Shown: in pieces, positions 27,320 through 34,992 of the stretch
Layout: the number at the start of each line of letters is the position of its first letter
Position numbering within the stretch: the first letter of the stretch is position 1
From: Allomuricauda sp. TY007
GTDB taxonomy: Bacteria > Bacteroidota > Bacteroidia > Flavobacteriales > Flavobacteriaceae
Direction: 5' to 3'
Assembly (NCBI RefSeq): GCF_010468565.1
Contig: NZ_WUEG01000009.1
Location: forward strand, 29,232 to 93,231
Length of the DNA stretch: 64,000 nucleotides
Made by a program: the position numbers and the translations under genes
The notes under the pieces: model-generated
Databases searched by the model: none
Told to the model about the DNA's origin: nothing
What the model saw: the letters and a program-made list of their open reading frames with translations, nothing else

Positions 27320-27608
27320 ATGAGTGCAGTGTTACGGTCAATACAATATGAGCTGGCAGGACAGTTTGAGGCCACCAGATATGAAAAGGTGCATAATGTC
27401 AGCTTCCAAGACTCCGATCAGGGATCATTGCAGGTTGCCAAGGAAATATCAGACTTGATCCGCGAAAAATCGAACAAGGGACAAAAATGTGTTCAGGGTG
27501 CGTGCCGAAGGCAGGAACAAGGAAACCGCACAGAGGTATCAGTTCCTTGGTTTGGCAAGCTATGCAGCAATGGACGCCTTTGTGAGATATGATTTCCTTA
27601 AAGGATAA
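27320..27608 (+). pseudogene. nagB: nagB-like remnant with internal deletion (glucosamine-6-phosphate deaminase, long form)
   Basis: From ATG 27320 about 55 codons read like the start of flavobacterial NagB (FEATRYEKVHNVSFQDSDQG, VAKEISDLIREK, then KGQKCV), where intact genes continue into LGLATGSSP. Near 27488-27500 this frame stops resembling NagB. A different frame then reads VFRVRAEGRNKETAQRY and FLGLASYAAMDAFVRYDFLK before a stop at 27606-27608, which resembles the extreme C-terminus of the long Bacteroidota NagB (deaminase plus LmbE-like domain). Head and tail are thus joined out of frame with the whole catalytic middle lost. No active enzyme can be made. It lies between the symporter and the kinase, where an intact deaminase would make sense. 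Recognition of the C-terminal piece is from memory of the family and less certain. Confidence 0.65.
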
Positions 27609-27617
27609 ACTTTATAT

Positions 27618-28454
27618 ATGGTATTGATAGCGGACAGTGGTTCTACCAAATGTGATTGGCAGGTTTACAATAAGATGGGGGACATGGTGTTTCAAAAGAG
27701 CACAAACGGCATCAATCCCATGATTCACTCTGATGATGATATATTGTTGGTTCTACAAGAGCTGAAAAATGATATTTTAATTGAAATTTCACAAATAGAA
27801 TTTTACTGTGCCGGTGGTAAAAATGAAGAGTCACAACAAAGATTGACACGAGTCTTTCATCAATTGTTCAAACGAGCTCAGGTGCGAATTGAAGACGATC
27901 TGGGAATGGCGGTAAAATGTACTAAAGGCGTACCTGGTGTAGTATGTATTTTGGGTACGGGCTCGAACAGTTGTTTCTTTGATGGAACCAAGATTCATAA
28001 ACGATTGCCCGATCTGGGATATCAGGTTATGGACCTGGGCAGCGGAAATTATTTTGGAAGAGAGTTGCTGCGCAGTTATGCCTATGGTTATATGCCCCAT
28101 GATCTGATGGAAAAATTTGGGAATAGGTATGACCTCGAAAGTAAAGTCATACTACAAGAACTTTATCGGGGAGAGAACCCAAGTTCCTATCTGGCAAACT
28201 TTGCCAGGTTTATGATCGAGAACCATGAACACCCCTTCCATCTGGCGATGATAGAGAAAGGGATGGAAAAGGTTTTTGATTATGTTTTGAGGCCTTATCA
28301 GTATGAAATCAAGCGACACCCCTTGTATTTTATCGGTTCGATTGCCTTTCATTTACAAGACCACTTAAGGGAGAAGGCAAAAGTGCAGGGGTATGAAGCA
28401 ATTCACTTTATAGATAAACCGATTAAGTACTTATCAGTAGCATCACAGATGTAA
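27618..28454 (+). CDS. BadF/BadG-type N-acetylglucosamine kinase
   Basis: 278 residues, cytoplasmic. The ASKHA-fold ATPase motifs are present: phosphate-1 DSGSTKCDW at residue 6, FYCAGG around 58, and the second phosphate loop region ILGTGSNSCFFDG near 113. MDLGSGNYFGRELL follows, and near the end YFIGSIAFHLQDHL (adenosine region). Bacteroidota members of this BadF/BadG/BcrA/D family phosphorylate N-acetylglucosamine at O6. It would trap an aminosugar entering through the SSS symporter. The next step (nagA/nagB) is not in this window, and the local nagB is broken. The start lies 9 bases after the remnant's last stop. Confidence 0.88.
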   Translation: MVLIADSGSTKCDWQVYNKMGDMVFQKSTNGINPMIHSDDDILLVLQELKNDILIEISQIEFYCAGGKNEESQQRLTRVFHQLFKRAQVRIEDDLGMAVKCTKGVPGVVCILGTGSNSCFFDGTKIHKRLPDLGYQVMDLGSGNYFGRELLRSYAYGYMPHDLMEKFGNRYDLESKVILQELYRGENPSSYLANFARFMIENHEHPFHLAMIEKGMEKVFDYVLRPYQYEIKRHPLYFIGSIAFHLQDHLREKAKVQGYEAIHFIDKPIKYLSVASQM

Positions 28455-28840
28455 TGGGAATGGTCTTTTTAGGTATTTCATATTTTTAATTAACTTTTTT
28501 TATAATTGAAATGTAGCTTATGGTGGACTAGTAGTCGGGCTTGGCCTAATGAGGATGATTTTTTCAAGCTCATACATGCAGAACACTTGCTCGAAATTAG
28601 ACCTGAATGAATACTATGTTTAGGACTTAGCGTTAGTTACCGTTTTTTTGACTGAACAACAACGGTTGCAGAGATGTTTGGTTTGATGAAAAATTAAAAA
28701 TTATAATGAGTCTTACCCTCATATTGGACTTAACACTATTTAATATTTTTCGTTAATTTTATTTTTTAGGAAAGAGATTACCAAAAGTGGCCTGTAATTC
28801 GGTTAGTTACAAAACATAAGCAAGGCGAAAGCTAGTAAAT
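28455..28840. other. AT-rich non-coding stretch between the kinase and the terminator
   Basis: No frame of convincing length or codon use, no tRNA and no known RNA family is recognisable. The only structure seen is a 9-base direct repeat GTTAGTTAC at 28632-28640 and 28802-28810. It could hold a decayed gene or a small RNA ending at the strong terminator at 28841-28879. Nothing more can be supported. Confidence 0.4.
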
Positions 28841-28879
28841 AAAGGGCTTCGGAGATTTTAGATTTCCGAAGCCCTTTTG
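28841..28879. terminator. Strong bidirectional intrinsic terminator
   Basis: AAAGGGCTTCGGA (28841-28853) pairs perfectly with TCCGAAGCCCTTT (28865-28877). The right arm ends in four T residues, and the A-rich left flank gives a U tract on the opposite strand. It separates the rightward sugar locus from the leftward lipoprotein gene. Confidence 0.85.
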
Positions 28880-29078
28880 CTTGTACCAAACCTATTAGGA
28901 CAAAAATCAAAGTTTCTCATTCTTGTTAAATTGAAGAAGTGTGAACCCTTGGTTGCCAAGCCCTACCATATATGATAGCAAAAACAGGTTCAGGTAAGGC
29001 AGGTCAACGGCACTCCAATACATCCCAGTGCTTCCCAAAAAGTTCGTTTTTGGGATTGGTATTAGAATATGCAAATGC

Positions 29079-30443
29079 TCATTCTATTGAAATACCATTT
29101 AAATCTTCCAACTTGGCCACACATCCCCAATTATATTTCTGGCGGTTATCGCCCGACAGTACAAAGGTCAGTTCATTGGAGCCTTTGGATAAATTCAGCA
29201 CGGTCTGTTCATCATCCACAAAAACCCTACCTTCCATACCCTTTTCCGGAAGTGGCCTAAAGTTCATTCCCCCATCGAACAGGACTTCGGAATTCAATAA
29301 GATCACCAAGTGGTCAGCGTAATCAAAGTTTAGTTTGACATCCTTATCGGAATCAGATACTATGTTACAGGTCAGAGTGACCGTTTTGTCCATATCATCA
29401 TAAAAGCGACTGATGTTTAAAATGCCATCCATGTCGGCAGTTACCGTTTTAAATTTTTCTCTGTAATCGAATAGGGAATCCACTTGGGCCATAAAATTCA
29501 CCGAATCCTTGGCAAAGGGTTCCGATATTTGCCACTTGGTCAAATAATTCGGAGAAATCACCTTTTCGGTATCCCGTTGTTTTGGCACATTGGAACTTTC
29601 AATTTCCCGAATGGATACATCGCTAAAGTAAACCTGGCCAAAGGTGCTGTACAAGCTTATACCACCTTTCTTGGAATCACGCTTTAGGTTATCAACAACA
29701 AAGGTCGGGGTATCCATATTCTCAACATAAACGGACATTTTGTCTTCAATGACTTCCACCTTTACATGGACCCAAGTACTTATGTCCAAAAATACTATAC
29801 CATCTTCCCGTTTCTCGAAAAGCAGTGCTTTATTGCTTTGAGGGTCGTAAATATAGGAAATGGTCTCATCGGGAAAGTCCAAGAACGATTCCTCCGAGAA
29901 TATGATACCTTTCTCCTCCAGTGCCTTTAAAAGTTTATCGCTCACTTTCCCTTGGACCAGTTGATTCTCCAAGGAGGGTGATAAAATGGCCACTTCCTTT
30001 CTCGGGTATTCAGCATTGCCTTCATACTTGGGGTAGTTATAGAGTTGCCAAGGCAAACTCCCATTATAGATGGGAATGTACTGTAGTGCATCCTTTTTTC
30101 CGCTCATCATCATTCTCAGGTACAGGTATTCATAATTTTCTTTATCCTGAACCCTAAAGCCCAATCCCGGAACTTGGCCATTACAATGAAACTCCAATTG
30201 GAAATTTTTGAAATCTTTGTCCTTGAGATAAGCTTTTTGGCTTGGCTCCAAGAACATCGCATATTTTCCCTGATGGTCCACAACTTTCAACGTATCCGTA
30301 GAACCGTCCATATTTTCAATCTGCCAATTGTTTTTGGTAAAGGCAAATTCTTGGGCAATAATGTTCTTTTTGTTTTCTTGGAGGCATGATACTAGAACAA
30401 TGGCTATGGCAAGTATCAAGAGGTTTCGAATGCTGTTTTTCAT
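29079..30443 (-). CDS. Lipoprotein with concanavalin-A/DUF1080-like domain, unknown function
   Basis: 454 residues from ATG 30443. An upstream in-frame ATG (30485) is rejected because the lipoprotein signal starts at MKNSIRNLLILAIAIVLVSC with lipobox Cys20. Residues about 30-290 look like a ConA-like beta sandwich related to DUF1080/LamG (KNFQLEFHCNGQVPGLGFRV, WVHVKVEVIEDKMSVYVEN, GGISLYSTFGQVYFSDVSI). Residues about 300-454 look like a second beta-rich domain (ISPNYLTKWQISEP, VILLNSEVLFDG), similar to galactose-binding-like folds. It is probably periplasmic or outer-membrane anchored and binds or cleaves a saccharide. It is transcribed divergently from a membrane regulator that carries its own ConA-like periplasmic domain, suggesting functional coupling. 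Confidence 0.8.
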   Translation of the reverse strand: MKNSIRNLLILAIAIVLVSCLQENKKNIIAQEFAFTKNNWQIENMDGSTDTLKVVDHQGKYAMFLEPSQKAYLKDKDFKNFQLEFHCNGQVPGLGFRVQDKENYEYLYLRMMMSGKKDALQYIPIYNGSLPWQLYNYPKYEGNAEYPRKEVAILSPSLENQLVQGKVSDKLLKALEEKGIIFSEESFLDFPDETISYIYDPQSNKALLFEKREDGIVFLDISTWVHVKVEVIEDKMSVYVENMDTPTFVVDNLKRDSKKGGISLYSTFGQVYFSDVSIREIESSNVPKQRDTEKVISPNYLTKWQISEPFAKDSVNFMAQVDSLFDYREKFKTVTADMDGILNISRFYDDMDKTVTLTCNIVSDSDKDVKLNFDYADHLVILLNSEVLFDGGMNFRPLPEKGMEGRVFVDDEQTVLNLSKGSNELTFVLSGDNRQKYNWGCVAKLEDLNGISIE

Positions 30444-30520
30444 GAAATGATCTATTTTTGATGTAATCGACTTACGGTATACCAATGTAAGGTTGCCTGC
30501 AAAGTTTTTAGGTGCATTGG

Positions 30521-30547
30521 TTGTTCATCTTTGTTCAAGTTTGTTCA
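30521..30547. promoter_or_regulatory. Three TTGTTCA direct repeats at exact 10-bp phasing
   Basis: TTGTTCA starts at 30521, 30531 and 30541, so the same face of the helix carries three copies. They lie in the 124-base gap between the divergent lipoprotein (ATG 30443) and the HTH-transmembrane regulator (ATG 30568). This looks like a cooperative operator, most simply for the adjacent regulator controlling both promoters. Confidence 0.6.
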
Positions 30548-30567
30548 TAGTCGACATGGATTTATAA

Positions 30568-31821
30568 ATGGAGAAGTTTAGGAAACATATCAAAGCCTGT
30601 TTTCAACGAATTGAAGAAAAATTGGGCAAGGAATCTTGCAGCAAGTGGGACACCCATGATTTTAAGGCCCTTAGCGAGAGCATTCAGGAAGAAACGGGCA
30701 CATTGTTGAGCGTATCCACACTAAAACGACTTAGTGGAAAGGTAAACTATGCATCTCACCCGAACAAGACCACTTTGAATGCACTGGCCAACTATATTGG
30801 TTTTAAGGACTGGGGCGCATTTTCCAATTACTGTGATGGTAAGTTTGTGAAAGAGGAAAAAAAGAGCAGCGCTAATTTACCGATGAAATCTTTAATAGTC
30901 TTTTTATTGCTTGGTATTGCGCTTTTTTCATCCGTATTTTTGGCAGCCAGGAAAAAAGATATCACCTATAATCCTGATGATTTTGCTTTTAATGGCAAGT
31001 CGGTCACCATGGGGCTTCCAAATTCTGTTGTTTTCAGGTACGATGCATCTGCCGCAGAAGAAAAAGCGAAAATAGAGATCCAGCAGGATTGGGACGAAAG
31101 CAAGCGGGTACCCGTCAATAAAAATGACAGTGTTTCCACCAGCATTTATTACCGGCCAGGATATTTTAAATCCAAACTCGTGGTCGATGAAACCATTGTC
31201 AAAGAAAAAGGTATTTTGATTCCCACGCCGGATTGGGTGGGGGTCATTGAGACGGATTCTGTACCTATTTATTTGGACAGGGAGGACTATCGTTCGGAAA
31301 AATCCTTATCCATAAAAGCCAGCTCGCTAAAGAAATATGGGGTGGATCCACGAGCATCAAGAACTCCCGTCGGCTTCTATCAAATTAGGGACTTTGGGGA
31401 ATTATATACTACCGATTTTGAAATGACAGCTTCAATCCGGAACGATTTCAAATCCGGTAAGAGTCAATGTCAAACTGCACAATTGGTGATTGTTCACGAG
31501 GATGGACCAATAAGTATTATGCTGACCGACAAAGGCTGCATTTCCGATATTATGCTGTACGCATTTGATAAGACCATAGATGGAAAGAAAACAGATCTTT
31601 CCGGTTTTGGTGTGGATTTTACCGATTTTGTCGAAGTGAAATGTATTTCAAAGGACGGGAAACTGGATATTGTAATGGACAAACAACCCATATTCTCATT
31701 TAAAGTGCCCGATATTCCAAAAAAAATCGTTGGCCTCAGCATCCATTTTGAAGGAGCTGGGACGGTCCAACATGTAGCGTTTAAAAATAATAGAGGAATT
31801 ATGTATTCTACCAATTTCTAA
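30568..31821 (+). CDS. Transmembrane one-component regulator: cytoplasmic HTH-like domain, periplasmic PKD and LamG-like domains
   Basis: 417 residues. Residues 1-95 are a Bacteroidota-specific helix-turn-helix-like module (GTLLSVSTLKRLSGKVNY, NALANYIGFKDWGAFSNYC) with no signal peptide, so the N-terminus is inside. One span lies at about 107-127. Outside, residues about 135-220 look PKD-like (NSVVFRYDAS, STSIYYRPGYFKSKL, TPDWVG). Residues about 275-410 look like a ConA/LamG sandwich (DFEMTASIRNDFKSG, VKCISKDGKLDIVMDKQP, GLSIHFEGAGTVQHVAF). The architecture implies direct coupling of extracytoplasmic ligand sensing to DNA. Three phased TTGTTCA repeats lie just upstream, and the divergent neighbour is a ConA-like lipoprotein. 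Ligand and targets are inference. Confidence 0.8.
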   Translation: MEKFRKHIKACFQRIEEKLGKESCSKWDTHDFKALSESIQEETGTLLSVSTLKRLSGKVNYASHPNKTTLNALANYIGFKDWGAFSNYCDGKFVKEEKKSSANLPMKSLIVFLLLGIALFSSVFLAARKKDITYNPDDFAFNGKSVTMGLPNSVVFRYDASAAEEKAKIEIQQDWDESKRVPVNKNDSVSTSIYYRPGYFKSKLVVDETIVKEKGILIPTPDWVGVIETDSVPIYLDREDYRSEKSLSIKASSLKKYGVDPRASRTPVGFYQIRDFGELYTTDFEMTASIRNDFKSGKSQCQTAQLVIVHEDGPISIMLTDKGCISDIMLYAFDKTIDGKKTDLSGFGVDFTDFVEVKCISKDGKLDIVMDKQPIFSFKVPDIPKKIVGLSIHFEGAGTVQHVAFKNNRGIMYSTNF

Positions 31822-31875
31822 AAACTAAAAATGCTTAAAATTTTACTTTTTCCTTAAGCCTCAATGAAATTGAAA

Positions 31876-33246
31876 TTACTTTCCAATGCAAAAGTTAGAA
31901 AAGATATTGCCCAATAAATCATCTGTGGTCACGCTTCCTGTAATTTCTCCCAAGTGATAAAGGGCTTGACGGATATCGATGGCCATCAAATCGCTGGACA
32001 ATTCCATATCCAACCCTTCCTTTACTTTTTGGATTTCCTCCAAGGCTTTTAGCAATGCATCGTAGTGTCTGCTATTCGTGATGATGGTAGTATCACCGCT
32101 CAACGCTCCTGAATCCACTAAAGAAAGGAGTTTTGCTTCCAACTCCTGAATTCCTTCTTTAAATTTAGCTGAAAGAAAAAGTACATTGGGAATTTCTGAT
32201 TTTATCTTTTCTTTCTGCCCTGGGTTTAGGAGATCCATTTTATTACAAATGGGCAACAACTGTTTGTTGGGGTAGCGCTTCTGGATTTGATCCAATTCCG
32301 CCTTGTCAAAATCCATTCCATCAAATAAGTAAATAATGAGCCGTGCCTTTTCAATTTTGTCAAAGGTTCGTTCAATCCCTATTTTTTCCACTACATCCAC
32401 GGTTTCGCGGATTCCTGCCGTATCAATAAACCTAAAATTGATGCCTTTTATGCTGATATGGTCCTCGACCGTATCTCTTGTTGTCCCCGCAATTTCACTC
32501 ACAATAGCTCTCTCTTCATTAAGCAGTACATTGAGCAGGGTTGATTTGCCTACATTGGGTTGCCCCACAATAGCTACGGGGATTCCATTTTTTATCACAT
32601 TTCCGAGTGCGAAGGAGTCAATTAATTTCTTTAGTACCTCACTAATGCGGTTGAGTAGTTCGTTGAACTGGGTTCTGTCTGCGAACTCCACATCTTCTTG
32701 GGAAAAATCGAGTTCCAGTTCAATAAGCGAAGCGAAGTTCAGCAGTTCTTGTCGCAGTTCTTGGATTTCATTGCTGAATCCACCCCGCATTTGTTGCATG
32801 GCAATATCATGGGCAGCTTCACTGTCACTCGCAATCAGGTCGGCCACAGCTTCAGCCTGACTTAAATCCATCTTGCCGTTAAGGAATGCTCGTAGTGTAA
32901 ATTCACCTGCCGATGCCGAACGGCAACCATTTCGCAACAAAAGCTGAATGATCTGTTGTTGGATGAACGGGGAGCCGTGGCAGGAAATCTCCACAACATT
33001 TTCACCGGTATAAGAGTGTGGTCCTTTAAAAATAGAAACAAGAGCTTCGTCCAAAATCTTTTCTTGGTCCACAATATGGCCCAAATGAATGGTATGGCTT
33101 TTCTGTTGGGCCAGTTTCTTTCCCTTAATGGATTTAAAAAGGGTATCCACTAGGGTTATGGCATCTGGTCCGGAGACCCTTATCACTGCAATGGCCCCTG
33201 TTCCCGAGGGTGTTGCCAAGGCTACAATGTTATCTGTGTACGACAT
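31876..33246 (-). CDS. mnmE: tRNA uridine-5-carboxymethylaminomethyl modification GTPase MnmE
   Basis: 456 residues, the usual length. The N-terminal folate-binding domain (1-120) opens DNIVALATPSGTGAIAVIRVSGP. A helical domain with an inserted G domain follows: P-loop GQPNVGKSTLLNVLL (about 227-241), DTAGIRETVD with G3, and the G4 motif NKMD. The C-terminus is the catalytic FCIGK. Together with MnmG it modifies wobble U34 of tRNAs in the cytoplasm. It is a monocistronic gene facing leftward; a TACTTTTG box (33252-33259, complementary strand) just upstream could be its -7 element. Confidence 0.98.
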   Translation of the reverse strand: MSYTDNIVALATPSGTGAIAVIRVSGPDAITLVDTLFKSIKGKKLAQQKSHTIHLGHIVDQEKILDEALVSIFKGPHSYTGENVVEISCHGSPFIQQQIIQLLLRNGCRSASAGEFTLRAFLNGKMDLSQAEAVADLIASDSEAAHDIAMQQMRGGFSNEIQELRQELLNFASLIELELDFSQEDVEFADRTQFNELLNRISEVLKKLIDSFALGNVIKNGIPVAIVGQPNVGKSTLLNVLLNEERAIVSEIAGTTRDTVEDHISIKGINFRFIDTAGIRETVDVVEKIGIERTFDKIEKARLIIYLFDGMDFDKAELDQIQKRYPNKQLLPICNKMDLLNPGQKEKIKSEIPNVLFLSAKFKEGIQELEAKLLSLVDSGALSGDTTIITNSRHYDALLKALEEIQKVKEGLDMELSSDLMAIDIRQALYHLGEITGSVTTDDLLGNIFSNFCIGK

Positions 33247-33308
33247 AGGGACAAAAGTACAAATTAGCTGGTGTTTGTAACATTTTTAGTGATTTGTATA
33301 CTAATAAG

Positions 33309-33695
33309 ATGAATCATCAAAATCAATCAAAAATGGAAGTTATCAATCAAAAAGCAGTTAGGACGGACAATACCTTGTTGGCCGTGACGCATCTTACACA
33401 ACTTTTATCGTATGTTACAGGATTTGGAAGCCTGATTATACCCTTAATCATTTGGTTGTCCTCAAAAGATAAGGTGGAGGGAATGAACGAACATGGAAAG
33501 GCCATTATCAATTTCCAGATCAGTCTGATACTTTACATCATCATTAGTATTCCTGCCATTCTTCTTTTGGGCTTGGGTATACTGGGCTTGATAGGAGCGG
33601 GAATCCTTGGGTTTATATTACCTATTGTTAATGCGGTCAAGGCTGCAAATGGTGAATCTCCATCACATTTTATGACGATTAGGTTTATATCGTAA
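33309..33695 (+). CDS. DUF4870 domain-containing membrane protein
   Basis: 128 residues from ATG 33309 (a TTG at 33294 is in frame; ATG 33333 is a shorter option). Three or four hydrophobic segments are visible (LLAVTHLTQLLSYVTGFGSLIIPLIIWL; NFQISLILYIIISIPAILLLG; the Gly/Ile-rich GLIGAGILGFILPIVNAV). The EHGKAIINFQIS motif between spans is the family signature. Function is unknown; it is an inner-membrane protein. It is divergent from mnmE and followed by a bidirectional terminator. Confidence 0.9.
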   Translation: MNHQNQSKMEVINQKAVRTDNTLLAVTHLTQLLSYVTGFGSLIIPLIIWLSSKDKVEGMNEHGKAIINFQISLILYIIISIPAILLLGLGILGLIGAGILGFILPIVNAVKAANGESPSHFMTIRFIS

Positions 33696-33700
33696 AAACA

Positions 33701-33731
33701 AAAAAGCTGGAACAATTTGCTCCAGCTTTTT
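33701..33731. terminator. Bidirectional terminator between DUF4870 and dnaN
   Basis: AAAAAGCTGGA (33701-33711) and TCCAGCTTTTT (33721-33731) are exact complements with a 9-base loop. U tracts form on either strand, serving the rightward DUF4870 gene and the leftward dnaN. Confidence 0.88.
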
Positions 33732-33753
33732 CGATTATGGTTGGGTAGTTAAT

Positions 33754-34872
33754 TTAACTATTCAGCATCACGGGCATCACCAGCATGGTCACATGCTCAC
33801 CTTCATCCAGTCCATCAATAGGAGTAAGAATACCTGCACGGTTTGGTAAGCTCATTTCCAAAGAAACTTCATCGGAAGACAAATTGTTCAACATTTCCAA
33901 TAAAAACCTGGAGTTGAAGCCAATTTGCATATCGTCACCTTGGTAAGAACACGATAATCTTTCTTCTGCCTTATTGCTGTAATCTACATCCTCTGCAGAA
34001 ATATTAAGTTCGGCACCGGCAACTTTTAAACGTATTTGGTGCGTGGTCTTGTTGGAGAAAATGGAAACCCTTCTGACCGAGCTCAAAAATTGATTTCTCG
34101 CAATGGTCAACTTGTTGGGGTTTTCCTTGGGAATCACCGCTTCGTAGTTCGGGTATTTGCCATCTATCAACCGACAAACCAATTCAGTATTGTCAAAATA
34201 GAATTTGGCATTGCTATCGTTGTATTCGATGGTCACTTCTGATTCGGAACCTGCCAAAATACCTTTTAACAATGTTAATGGTTTTTTGGGCATGATGAAT
34301 TCTGCCACTTCGGAAGCAGTTACATCTTGACGTTGATATTTTACCAATTTATGGGCATCAGTGGCCACAAAAGTCAAATTCTCTGGAGAAAACTGGAAAA
34401 ACACCCCGCTCATCACTGGGCGAAGATCATCGTTTCCGGCGGCGAAAATGGTTTTGTTGATGGCTGTTGCCAAAATATCGCCCATTAGGGTAGTGGAACT
34501 CGGGTTGGAAACTTCCACCGCTTTTGGAAATTCTGCCCCATCGGCATATGCCAAGGCATATTTACCGTGGTTGGAACTGATTTCTACCGTATTATTGTCC
34601 TCAACCACAAAAGTCAATGGTTGTTCGGGAAAAGTTTTTAAGGTGTCCAACAATAAACGTGCTGGCACGGCAATGGTACCTTCCGAATCGGAATCCACTT
34701 CCAAAACGGCACTCATGGTCGTTTCCAAGTCCGAGGCGGAAACTGTAAGTTTACTTTCTTTAAGGTCGAACAAAAAATTGTCCAGGATGGGCAAGGTATT
34801 GCTATTGTTGATAACTCCTCCCAAAACCTGAAGCTGTTTCAATAAATATGTACTGGATACAATAAACTTCAT
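33754..34872 (-). CDS. dnaN: DNA polymerase III subunit beta (sliding clamp)
   Basis: 372 residues from ATG 34872 (one codon after an in-frame TTG). The N-terminus KFIVSSTYLLKQLQVLGGVI and the three repeated clamp domains are typical. Recognisable family segments include LPILDNFLFDL, FAAGNDDLRPVMSGVFF, LVCRLIDGKYPNYEAVIP and the C-terminal LVMPVMLNS, which carries the conserved terminal clamp motif. It forms the ring that tethers the replicase to DNA. No dnaA or origin features are seen beside it, as is common in this phylum. Confidence 0.98.
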   Translation of the reverse strand: MKFIVSSTYLLKQLQVLGGVINNSNTLPILDNFLFDLKESKLTVSASDLETTMSAVLEVDSDSEGTIAVPARLLLDTLKTFPEQPLTFVVEDNNTVEISSNHGKYALAYADGAEFPKAVEVSNPSSTTLMGDILATAINKTIFAAGNDDLRPVMSGVFFQFSPENLTFVATDAHKLVKYQRQDVTASEVAEFIMPKKPLTLLKGILAGSESEVTIEYNDSNAKFYFDNTELVCRLIDGKYPNYEAVIPKENPNKLTIARNQFLSSVRRVSIFSNKTTHQIRLKVAGAELNISAEDVDYSNKAEERLSCSYQGDDMQIGFNSRFLLEMLNNLSSDEVSLEMSLPNRAGILTPIDGLDEGEHVTMLVMPVMLNS

Positions 34873-34945
34873 CAACGAAATACTTTAGTATAGTTGCTCT
34901 TTTAGCAGATTTCCCTTCAAAAAGGGCGTATAAAATCAATAAAAA

Positions 34946-34953
34946 CAAATATA
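34946..34953 (-). promoter_or_regulatory. TAnnTTTG -7 box of dnaN
   Basis: On the complementary strand TATATTTG lies about 75 bases before the dnaN start, giving a leader of roughly 65 nt. A TTTG occurs 24 bases upstream, longer than the usual 19-21, so the -33 element is unclear. Confidence 0.45.
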
Positions 34954-34992
34954 TCCCAAATGGATTTAGCAGAGAAACAAATTTATCAACAG

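Noticed and set aside
28972..29322. A 116-codon rightward frame across the 3' end of the lipoprotein gene
   Set aside because: It is antisense to the well-supported lipoprotein gene, has no family features and starts in a region without promoter or ribosome-binding signals.
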